From the NCBI GenBank assembly GCA_005880175.1, contig VBJR01000396.1, positions 1 through 8,401 of the forward strand: 8,401 nucleotides of DNA, read 5' to 3'. The position numbers were made by a program, and so were the translations under genes. Under the pieces are notes generated by a model. The model did not search any database, had not been told where the DNA came from, and saw only the letters and a list, made by a program, of their open reading frames with translations. The stretch comes from Chloroflexota bacterium. Lineage in GTDB: Bacteria > Chloroflexota > Dormibacteria > Dormibacterales > Dormibacteraceae. This document shows positions 1-6,002 of this stretch, in pieces (positions within the stretch are counted from its first letter, which is position 1; the number at the start of each line of letters is the position of its first letter).

Positions 1-396
1 GACCTGGTTGGCGATCACGATGCGCTCGACGCCGAAGTCGCGGAAGAGCCGGGCCTGGGCCGGCGAGGCGGCCGTGACGCCCCAGGCGCCGGCGGCGAGC
101 TGCCGAGCGATCAGCTGCGGCGACATGGTGGTCTTCCCGTGCGGGGCCAGCGAGACGCCGCTGGCGCGGCAGAACCGGGCCATCACCTCGAGGTTGTGGG
201 CCAGCGCCGCCTCCTTCAGGACGAGCACCGGGAACAGCAGGTCCGACAGCGCGTGCCAGCCGCGGTCCGCGACGCGGCCCAGGGGCACCTCGCCGGCGCC
301 GGGCGGGAGCCAGCGGTCACGCTGGTCGAGTCCTTCGTCGAGCGCGATCACGGCCTGTACGCTACCCGCCGCTTGTGCGAACATATGTTCCAGCAT
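1..396 (-). CDS. Amino acid deaminase / D-serine dehydratase-like PLP enzyme (N-terminal 132 residues, cut by window edge)
   Basis: Translating the minus strand gives a fold-type III (alanine racemase-like) N-terminal region of the amino-acid deaminase/D-threonine aldolase-like family. Diagnostic stretches are LAPHGKTTMSPQLIARQLAA, then GAWGVTAASPAQARLF and a terminal IVIANQV. Lys88 in the PHGKTT motif is the expected pyridoxal-phosphate Schiff-base lysine. The C-terminal part of the barrel and the second domain lie outside the window. Family members act on D- or beta-hydroxy amino acids in the cytoplasm, and the substrate cannot be read from this fragment. I chose ATG at 396-394 because GGGAG (minus strand, plus 406-410) lies 9 nt upstream. 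A second in-frame ATG at 384-382 is possible but has a poorer ribosome-binding site. The gene is divergent from the DUF433 gene and their start codons overlap, so at least one start or promoter must lie inside the other gene. Family call confident, exact start moderate. Confidence 0.85.
   Translation of the reverse strand, partial: MLEHMFAQAAGSVQAVIALDEGLDQRDRWLPPGAGEVPLGRVADRGWHALSDLLFPVLVLKEAALAHNLEVMARFCRASGVSLAPHGKTTMSPQLIARQLAAGAWGVTAASPAQARLFRDFGVERIVIANQV
378..391 (+). promoter_or_regulatory. LexA/SOS box (CGAACATATGTTCC) at a divergent gene junction
   Basis: The sequence CGAACATATGTTCC matches the Gram-positive LexA (DinR) consensus CGAACRNRYGTTYC at every position. Its core GAACATATGTTC is a perfect 12-bp palindrome. 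It ends 3 nt before the ATG of the DUF433 gene and lies in codons 2-7 of the divergent deaminase-like gene. A TATGTT at 384-389 fits a TANNNT -10 element and would put the transcription start at about 395, the A of the DUF433 ATG. That suggests a leaderless message, which would explain the lack of a Shine-Dalgarno sequence. LexA bound here would cover that -10. The match is seen in the sequence; the function is inferred. Confidence 0.6.
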
Positions 397-1141
397 GATC
401 GCGCACTCCCACCTGACGGAGCGCATCGCCAGCCTCCCCGCTGACGACGCGCGCGCCTGCGTGCGTCTGTTCACGGTCGCCGATGCCGCGGGCTGGATCA
501 CGGTGCCCCGCTCGACGTTCCACAGCTGGGTCCACGGGTACGAGCACCGCGGGCGGGGCGGACGGGCCGTCGTGGGCGCTCCCATCGTGCTCTCGCTGGC
601 CGCCGGACGGGGACAGCCTGCCGTGCCGTTCCTGGGCTTCGTCGAGGGCCTGGTGCTCAACGCGTTCCGGCGCACGGGAGTGCCGCTCCAGCGCATCAGG
701 CCGGCGCTGGACCGGCTCGACCAGGAGCTGGGCCTGCGGCACGCGCTGGCGAGCGACCGCCTGACGACGGACGGCGTGGAGGTGCTGTACGACTACGGCG
801 CCGTGCTCGACCCGGAGGGCATCGGCCAGCTGGTGACCGTGCGCAGCGGCCAGCGCGTGTTCGCGCCTGTCGTCCGCGAGTACCTGCGCCGCATCCGGTA
901 CGCGAGCGACCACTGGGCCGAGCAGGTGGAGCTGCCCGGCTACGCGGTCGCCCGGGTCAGCGTGGACCTCCGGGTGGCGCACGGGCGGCCGGTGCTCGAA
1001 CCGGCGTGCATCCCGGTCGAGGACGTGCTCCACCGCTGGATCGCCGGCGACTCCCTGGCCGAGCTGGCGGACGACTTCGGCCTGAGCTGCGCCGAGCTGG
1101 AGGACGTCATCCGCGCCGCCACACGCCGCTGCGGAGCGTAG
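395..1141 (+). CDS. HTH/DUF433-domain protein, VapB45 antitoxin-like (no toxin partner beside it)
   Basis: The 248-residue product has a predicted helix-turn-helix near residues 26-49 (FTVADAAGWITVPRSTFHSWV), a middle region of unknown fold with RVFAPVVREYLRRI, and a C-terminal DUF433 domain at about 187-245 (VSVDLRVAHGRPVLEPACIP, then VLHRWIAGDSLAELADDFGL). DUF433 is a short trihelical DNA-binding-like domain common in antitoxins. The HTH plus DUF433 architecture and length resemble M. tuberculosis VapB45 (recalled, not searched). VapB45 partners normally sit next to a PIN-like/DUF5615 toxin gene, and none is present: upstream is the divergent deaminase gene, and downstream are about 135 non-coding bases and then a STAND ATPase. 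The open frame continues upstream to position 8, but that part is antisense to the deaminase coding region and reads as low-complexity, so ATG 395 is taken. There is no clear Shine-Dalgarno; the LexA-box match takes that place. It may be an autoregulator, an orphan antitoxin or a regulator of the next gene. Confidence 0.75.
   Translation: MIAHSHLTERIASLPADDARACVRLFTVADAAGWITVPRSTFHSWVHGYEHRGRGGRAVVGAPIVLSLAAGRGQPAVPFLGFVEGLVLNAFRRTGVPLQRIRPALDRLDQELGLRHALASDRLTTDGVEVLYDYGAVLDPEGIGQLVTVRSGQRVFAPVVREYLRRIRYASDHWAEQVELPGYAVARVSVDLRVAHGRPVLEPACIPVEDVLHRWIAGDSLAELADDFGLSCAELEDVIRAATRRCGA
406..414 (-). promoter_or_regulatory. Ribosome binding site of the deaminase-like gene
   Basis: On the minus strand this reads AGGTGGGAG. 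The GGGAG core is 9 nt before the ATG at 396-394 and favours that start over the ATG at 384-382. Confidence 0.5.
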
Positions 1142-1154
1142 CGGCGCCCGGGAT

Positions 1155-1218
1155 TCGCACATTGGTCGGCATGAGCGCTTCCCGGCGTCCGGGAACCGCA
1201 CATGGGTCCGCATGCGCG
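1155..1218 (+). repeat. Pair of imperfect 23-bp direct repeats, 41 bp apart
   Basis: Copies at 1155-1177 and 1196-1218 share CGCACAT, GGTC, GCATG and GCG in register and match at 19 of 23 positions. The 41-bp period is close to four helical turns, which would place both copies on the same DNA face. They flank a perfect hairpin and lie between the DUF433 gene and the STAND gene, so they could be operator sites for the upstream regulator. That role is inferred from position only. Confidence 0.45.
1179..1195 (+). terminator. 7-bp perfect hairpin after the DUF433 gene (possible U-less terminator or operator)
   Basis: TTCCCGG-CGT-CCGGGAA is a perfect 7-bp stem with a 3-nt loop, starting 38 nt after the DUF433 stop codon. 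No T-run follows, so it would be a weak or U-less terminator. It lies exactly between the two 23-bp direct repeats, so it may instead belong to a protein-binding site. Confidence 0.35.
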
Positions 1219-1268
1219 AAACGCCGCACAGCCGGTCACCGTGGCAGCATGGGTGAGCGTCTGACACG

Positions 1269-1274
1269 TATATT
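1269..1274 (+). promoter_or_regulatory. Candidate -10 element (TATATT) of the STAND ATPase gene
   Basis: TATATT stands out in the GC-rich background. It would start transcription near 1281, leaving about 20 nt before the AAGGAG at 1301. No convincing -35 is visible 16-18 bp upstream. If this is the promoter, the TTG at 1278 lies at or before the start of the message and cannot be the normal translation start. Confidence 0.35.
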
Positions 1275-1277
1275 GCA

Positions 1278-3962
1278 TTGGCCGCTTCCAGCGGACTCGC
1301 AAGGAGCCGAGACACCATCGACACCGAGCTCGACATCGCCAGAGCGCAGCTCGAACAGTTGCCACCCGACGCTCCACCACAACCCGGACCGTTGCCGGCC
1401 GGCTCACGGAGGGTGCCGGCGCCCGACCCGTTGTTCGGTGGTCGTAGCTCCGATGTCCAGCGTGTCGCGACGACGTTCACCAGGAACCGCGCCGTCGTCC
1501 TGACAGGCCCCGATGGGATCGGCAAGACCCAGCTCGCGGTCGACTTCGCGCACCGGTACGGGCGCTTCTTCGCGGGCGGCGTCTTCTGGATCGACTTCAG
1601 CATCGCGGACGACGTCGCGCTGCAGGTGGCGGCGTGCGGCGAACCCGGCGCCCTGGATCTCCGCGCCGACTTCGCTGACCTGGCGCTCGACGACCAGCTC
1701 CACCTGGTGCTGCGGGCATGGCAGGAGGAGACGCCACGGCTCCTGGTCTTCGACGACTGCGACGACCCGGACCTGCTCCGCGAGTGGCTGCCCAGCATCG
1801 GCGGCGCGCACGTCATCGTGACGTCCCGGACGCCGGCCTGGGACGGCCCGCTCGAGCTGACGCCGGTGCCGGTCGGCCCGCTGGCAGCCGAGGAGGGCAC
1901 GGCCCTCCTGCGCCGGCTGCGGGCCGGTGTGCCGCAGAAGGCGCCAGCCGCCCGCCAGATCGCGGAGGAGCTGGAGGCCGTCCCGCTCGCCGTGCGGCTG
2001 GCCGGCGGGTTCCTCAGCCGCTACGGCGACTCGCTCAGCCTGGAGTCGTACCTGGAGCAGCTGCGCTCGCGCGAGGTGCTGGAGCAGGCGGCCGCGCTGC
2101 TGGGCGAGAACGAGCCGCCGCCCGGGCCGGCCCATGCCCGCAACCGATTCGGGCGCCGCCGGCCGAACCAGTCGTCGCCGGTGGCGCGGGCGTTCGCCCT
2201 GGCCCACCGCTGGCTGGAGCGGGCGGACCCGGCCGGCCGGCCCGCGCTCGCCGTCCTGGCCGCCGCCGCCTGGTTCGCGCCGGGCCAGCCCCTCCGGCGG
2301 TCCGTCCTGCTCGACGCCGCCGCGGGCATCGGGAGCGACCAGGCGGTCGACCAGCTGGTCGAGCTGGGTCTGCTGGAGGGGGACGGCCAGGACCTGGTCC
2401 GGCTCCACCGTGTGATCGCCGACCTCGTCCGCGCGTCCGGCCCGGCCGGCGAGCCGGCCGCGGCCGCCGCGATGGTCGCCTGGGCGTGCGCCGCCAACGA
2501 CGCCGGGGACGGGAACGAGCGGCTGCTCGCCGTCCCCCACCTGGACTTCGCGGTCCGGGCGGGCGGGGAGCCAGCGGCGGCCGAGGAGCACCTGGCCGAC
2601 CAGTGCTTCGAGCTCGGGCGAGCGCTGTGGGCGGCCGGCGACCTGCGTCGGGCCCGCACCCAGCTCGAGCGCTCGCTCGACCTCCGGCTGCGGCTCCTCG
2701 GCGACCAGGACCCCCGGTCGATCGCCGCCCTGAGCGCCCTTGGATCCCTGCTCCAGTCCCAGGGCGACCTGGCCGGAGCGCAGGCGGCCCTGGAGCGGGC
2801 GCTGGAGCTCTCAGAGGCCACGCTGGGCGCCGACCACGCCGACACCGCCGTCGTGCTGACGAACCTGGCCTGGACGCTCCGGTTCCAGGGCGACCTGGCC
2901 GGCGCGAGGACCCATCTGGAGCACTCCCTGCAGATCTCGGAGCGGACGCTCGGCCCCGACCACCCGGAGACGGTCGGCCGGCTGGACGGGCTGGGCGTCC
3001 TGCTCCGCGAGCAGAGCGACCTGCCGGCGGCCCGCGCCTACGCCGAGCGCGCAATGGACGCGCTGGACCGGACGCTCGGTCCCGACCACCCGCGCACGCT
3101 CGTGGCGATCAACAACGTGGGCCTGCTGCTCCGCGAGCAGGGCGACCTGACCGGCGCGCGCGCCTGCCTGGAGCACGCCCTGACGACGTCCGAGCGGACC
3201 CTCGGGCCGGACCACCCCGACACGGCGACCGCCCTCGACAACATGGGCACGCTGCTCCAGGCCGAGGGCGACCTGACCGCGGCCCGGCAGCACATCGAGC
3301 GCGCCCTGGTGATCCGCGAGCGATCGCTGGGGGTGGACAACCCGGCCACCGGCACCAGCTACATCAACCTCGGGATGCTGCTCCGCGAGCAGGGCGAGCT
3401 GGAGGGCGCGCGATCCTACCTGGAGCAGGCGCTGATCGTCTCGCAGCGCGTCCTCGGCCCGTACGACCCGCAGACCGCCACCAGCTACAACAACCTGGGG
3501 ACGCTGCTGCTGGAGCTGGGCGACCTGTACGGGGCCCAGCCGCACCTGGAGCGCGCCCTCGCGATTCGCGAGCAGGGCCTGGGCGCCGACCACCCCGACA
3601 CCGCGGCCAGCCTGGCCGACGTCGGGGCGCTGCACGTCGCGTACGGCGACCTCGCCGGCGCCCGCGTGTACCTGGAACGGGCCCTGGAGATCCGCGAAGA
3701 GGTACTCGGCCTGGACCACCCGCTGACCGCCGTCAGCCACGACCGGCTGGGCCGGACGCTGCGCGACCAGGGCGACGCGGGCTCGGCGCGCCCGCACTTC
3801 GAGCGGGCCGTGGCGATCCGCGAGCAGGTGCTGGGGCCCGACCACCCGGACACGCTGGCCAGCATGACCGAGCTCGACCAGCTGGTCCGCGAGCTGGGCG
3901 GCCGCCGCTCCGCGTGGCCGGCGCGCCGGCTCCCCGAGGCCGAGTTCTTCGAGGAGGAGTAG
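1278..3962 (+). CDS. STAND-family NB-ARC ATPase with C-terminal TPR array
   Basis: Numbered from the TTG at 1278, the 894-residue product has these parts. The first about 50 residues are short and partly helical with a Pro-rich linker and no recognisable effector. The NB-ARC NTPase has Walker A GPDGIGKT at 77-84 (Lys83), Walker B RLLVFDDCDD at 154-163, an RNBS-B-like HVIVTSR at 178-184 and a GLPLA-like AVPLAVRLAGG at 234-244. A helical/winged-helix ARC-type region spans about 300-425. From about 435 to the C terminus runs a TPR array of ten full repeats and a part of an eleventh. STAND ATPases are cytoplasmic switches that oligomerise on sensing a ligand through the repeat domain; bacterial ones serve as regulators or in antiphage defence. 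Having no TIR, protease, nuclease or HTH domain is unusual, so the effector may be another protein. The start is uncertain: TTG 1278 has no ribosome-binding site, while AAGGAG at 1301 precedes in-frame ATC 1317. The gene is convergent with the anti-sigma gene across a strong hairpin. The ligand is unknown. Confidence 0.85.
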   Translation: MAASSGLARSRDTIDTELDIARAQLEQLPPDAPPQPGPLPAGSRRVPAPDPLFGGRSSDVQRVATTFTRNRAVVLTGPDGIGKTQLAVDFAHRYGRFFAGGVFWIDFSIADDVALQVAACGEPGALDLRADFADLALDDQLHLVLRAWQEETPRLLVFDDCDDPDLLREWLPSIGGAHVIVTSRTPAWDGPLELTPVPVGPLAAEEGTALLRRLRAGVPQKAPAARQIAEELEAVPLAVRLAGGFLSRYGDSLSLESYLEQLRSREVLEQAAALLGENEPPPGPAHARNRFGRRRPNQSSPVARAFALAHRWLERADPAGRPALAVLAAAAWFAPGQPLRRSVLLDAAAGIGSDQAVDQLVELGLLEGDGQDLVRLHRVIADLVRASGPAGEPAAAAAMVAWACAANDAGDGNERLLAVPHLDFAVRAGGEPAAAEEHLADQCFELGRALWAAGDLRRARTQLERSLDLRLRLLGDQDPRSIAALSALGSLLQSQGDLAGAQAALERALELSEATLGADHADTAVVLTNLAWTLRFQGDLAGARTHLEHSLQISERTLGPDHPETVGRLDGLGVLLREQSDLPAARAYAERAMDALDRTLGPDHPRTLVAINNVGLLLREQGDLTGARACLEHALTTSERTLGPDHPDTATALDNMGTLLQAEGDLTAARQHIERALVIRERSLGVDNPATGTSYINLGMLLREQGELEGARSYLEQALIVSQRVLGPYDPQTATSYNNLGTLLLELGDLYGAQPHLERALAIREQGLGADHPDTAASLADVGALHVAYGDLAGARVYLERALEIREEVLGLDHPLTAVSHDRLGRTLRDQGDAGSARPHFERAVAIREQVLGPDHPDTLASMTELDQLVRELGGRRSAWPARRLPEAEFFEEE
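1301..1306 (+). promoter_or_regulatory. Strong Shine-Dalgarno (AAGGAG) pointing to a non-standard start codon
   Basis: AAGGAG is a near-perfect ribosome-binding site. The in-frame codon 10 nt after it, at 1317-1319, is ATC. No in-frame ATG, GTG or TTG lies at normal distance; the next TTG is at 1359. Initiation at ATC, or an ATG changed to ATC by mutation or sequencing error, would fit. Confidence 0.5.
2580..3902 (+). repeat. In-frame 126-bp (42-residue) TPR_12/kinesin-light-chain-type repeat array
   Basis: After a first, more divergent unit (2580-2711), exact 42-residue units begin at 2712, 2838, 2964, 3090, 3216, 3342, 3468, 3594 and 3720, and a partial unit begins at 3846. Each has the pattern P-x-T near its start, then LG-x-LL-x-x-x-GDL-x-x-AR-x-x-LE-x-AL-x-x-x-E-x-x-LG-x-DH. 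No unit length varies after the first, suggesting growth by tandem duplication. The units have diverged at the DNA level, so this is an old array. It probably forms the ligand-sensing superhelix. Confidence 0.9.
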
Positions 3963-3965
3963 GAG

Positions 3966-4002
3966 CCAGCTAGCGGTCGGGGGATCCGCGACCGCTAGCT
4001 GG
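3966..4002. terminator. Bidirectional hairpin terminator between convergent genes
   Basis: The arms 3966-3979 (CCAGCTAGCGGTCG) and 3989-4002 (CGACCGCTAGCTGG) form a perfect 14-bp inverted repeat with a 9-nt loop. It starts 4 nt after the STAND gene stop. Its right arm contains the TAG stop (3995-3997, minus strand) and the last codons of the anti-sigma gene. No U-tract follows on either strand, as is common for terminators in high-GC actinobacteria-like genomes. Its place between two convergent stops makes terminator the best reading. Confidence 0.75.
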
Positions 4003-6002
4003 TGGGTCCGGCGAACGGCAGGTCGTACTGCACCGCCGACCGCTGACTCACGTCCTGCAGAGCGGGCGAGACCACCAGGTCGTACGTCTGACCCGGGTTC
4101 AGCGGCGCCTGCGCCGTCAGCGTGACCGTCCGCTTGGACGAGTCGTACTGGGACTGCGTCGGGACGCCCCGGATCGACACCGCGCCCGCGGGGAGCGGGG
4201 CGAGGTCGGAGTCGAACTGGACCTTGACCGTGTTGCTCCCCACCGTCACGGCCGTGACCTCGGGGCCCGAGCCGAACGACAGCCGCGGGGACTCGCTCAC
4301 CGCGTGGATGTACGGGTGGTTGCTGGCGTCCGGCTGGATGGTCAGCGTCTCGTCGACCGCGGTCTGCACCTGGCCGCGTGTCAGCACGAGGCGAACGACC
4401 ACGCGGCCGGGCTGCGAGAGCAGCACGTAGTACCGCGCCAGGCTCGGGTCCGAGTTGTACACGAGGTTGAGACCGGTGAACGCGGCCAGGCCCGTCGTGT
4501 CCAGGAAGGCCTGGGCCTGCCCGCGTGATGGGCGGGGCGCCCGGCACCGCGCCCTGGAGCCTGGCGACCCACACCTGGCCGTCGCGGACGAACGAGAACT
4601 CGCCGCCGCCCGACGGCGCCCAATCGGGCGCGCCGAACGTGCCGTCCTGCGCGGTGGACTGGGTGTGCGCCGTGGTGGCACCGCCGCCGTAGTTGACGAG
4701 CGAGAGCGCGCCGCCGGCCGACACCAGGAGCTGCTGCTCGCTGCCCGACCAGGAGAGGCCGCTCACGCCGGGGAGGCTGACCAGCGCGGCGGTCGAGCCG
4801 TCGCTGGCGTCGGCGACGCTGACTCCGGCCCGGGTGACGTATGCGTAGTGGCGCCCGTCCGGGCCCCAGGCCCCGAGCGCGGTCGCCGGCCCGATCGCCG
4901 TGTCGGCGCCGGAGGCGAGGTCCACGAGGTGCAGGCCGGAGGCGCCGAGGTAGGCGACCCGATCGCCGGAGGCCGAGAAGTCGGCCGCGGTCGCGTTCTC
5001 CTTGAAGCCGGCGACGCGGCGCTCATCGGCCGTCTCGACGTCGGCCGCGCTGGCCAGGAGCAGGCCGCTCGGCCGGAACCCGAGCGCGACCGGCTGGACG
5101 TTGTTCACGGTCGTGGACTTCCACGTCACCTGCGCGCCGCTCAGCCAGGCGATGCTGCCATCGGGGGCGACGGCCGCCATGGAGACGCCGTCGGCGATGT
5201 GCTTCGGGGCCGCGCCGGCCGCCAGCGAGATCTGCTGGAGCACCCCGTCCTGGCCGATCGCGAACAGGCTGCCGCCGTCGATCGACCAGTGGACGCGGGA
5301 CCCGCTGGCGATCTGGGTGATGCTGCGGGGGTTGAGGATCTGCGAGGGCGGCTGCGTCGGCCGCGGGCCGGTGCTCGGCGTCGGCGCCGGCGTGGGCAGG
5401 GTGCTGAACACGACCGGCTTGATCTTCGAGACGGGCTGGCTCTGCGCGGTCGATGCCGACGTGACGGTGACGGTGTACTGCGTGTTCGCGGACAGCCCGT
5501 TCCTGGGCGTCAGCGTCAGGACCTTGTGCTGCTCGTCCCACGACCGGCTCACCGCGGTGGCCGGCTGGATGTCGAGCTGCACGGAGTCCGTCTTCATCGG
5601 CTGGCTGAACTGGAGCACGATCGGCTGGTCGCGGATGGTCGCGTCGAGCTGCGTGTTGTTCTGCGGGCTGACGACGGCGACGTCGATCCGGTCGTGCTGC
5701 TGGGGCCCGAGCGAGAGGAACGCGACCGTGACGATCAGGACGGCGCCGACCAGCGCACCCGCCATGGCCATCGGCTGGGGCGCCAGGAGGCGCTGGTACC
5801 ACGGCTTCGGAGGCCTGGCCGCCAGCTCCCACGCCTCGCGCATGAGGCGGCGGCGCAGGTCCTGCCGGAACCTGACGCTGGGCTCGATGTGAGCGTAGGC
5901 GCGGGAGCTCGCGCGCAGGTAGTGCGCCAGCTCGCGGACCTGCGGGTCCCACCCCTGCTCGTCGCCGAGGTCGTCCATCTCGGGGTCGCGGTACGCGTTC
6001 AT
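3995..6002 (-). CDS. Membrane-anchored anti-sigma-like protein with Ig-like and beta-propeller domains; frameshifted
   Basis: Read from ATG 6002, the product has a cytosolic N-terminal segment (1-77) with EPSVRFRQDLRRRLMREAW, which resembles anti-sigma/DUF5667-type N termini. It lacks the HxxxCxxC zinc motif. One membrane helix follows at about 78-98 (MAMAGALVGAVLIVTVAFLS). An extracytoplasmic Ig-like domain (Big_5 type) spans about 108-200, with FSQPM and LSANTQYTVTV. A Pro/Thr-rich linker lies at about 201-222, and WD40/PD40-like beta-propeller repeats at about 228-490 (for example FSASGDRVAYLGASGLHLVDL). The reading frame breaks near 4520-4526. The other frame continues sensibly (GQAQAFLDTTGLAAFTGLNL) through a second Ig-like domain (LNPGQTYDLVVSPAL) to TAG 3995-3997, about 668 residues in all. 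It overlaps the ECF sigma gene stop by ATGA, so it probably binds and controls that sigma factor in response to an envelope signal. The role is inferred from architecture and linkage. The frameshift may be a true mutation or a sequence error. Confidence 0.75.
4517..4530 (-). other. Frameshift site in the anti-sigma-like gene
   Basis: Upstream, the frame set by ATG 6002 reads VPGAPPIT (ending at 4524). After that it turns to Pro/Gly/Arg-rich nonsense, open without a stop as far as 2811, antisense to the TPR gene. The family-like sequence resumes in the frame GGG-CAG-GCC from 4522 down. One surplus base (4523 in a strict reading), or two missing bases, would join the halves as PPIT-GQAQAFLD. 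The spot is a CG/GGG-rich run and has no obvious slippery heptamer. Confidence 0.75.

Noticed and set aside
8..394. Upstream in-frame extension of the DUF433 gene
   Set aside because: This stretch is antisense to the deaminase gene, which shows clear conserved PLP-enzyme motifs. The extension is Ser/Arg/Ala-rich with no family likeness.
362..1900. Long minus-strand open frame opposite the DUF433 and STAND genes
   Set aside because: It spans two genes and the non-coding region, and its composition is Ser/Arg-rich without motifs.
2712..3902. CRISPR or satellite-type repeat array
   Set aside because: The 126-bp period is an in-frame protein repeat without spacer/repeat structure, and the units are diverged at DNA level.
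2811..3994. Open minus-strand frame antisense to the TPR array, continuing the anti-sigma reading frame
   Set aside because: Its product is a 42-residue-periodic mirror of the TPR coding repeat, low in complexity. It only joins the anti-sigma gene because of the frameshift, and the real stop is at 3995-3997.
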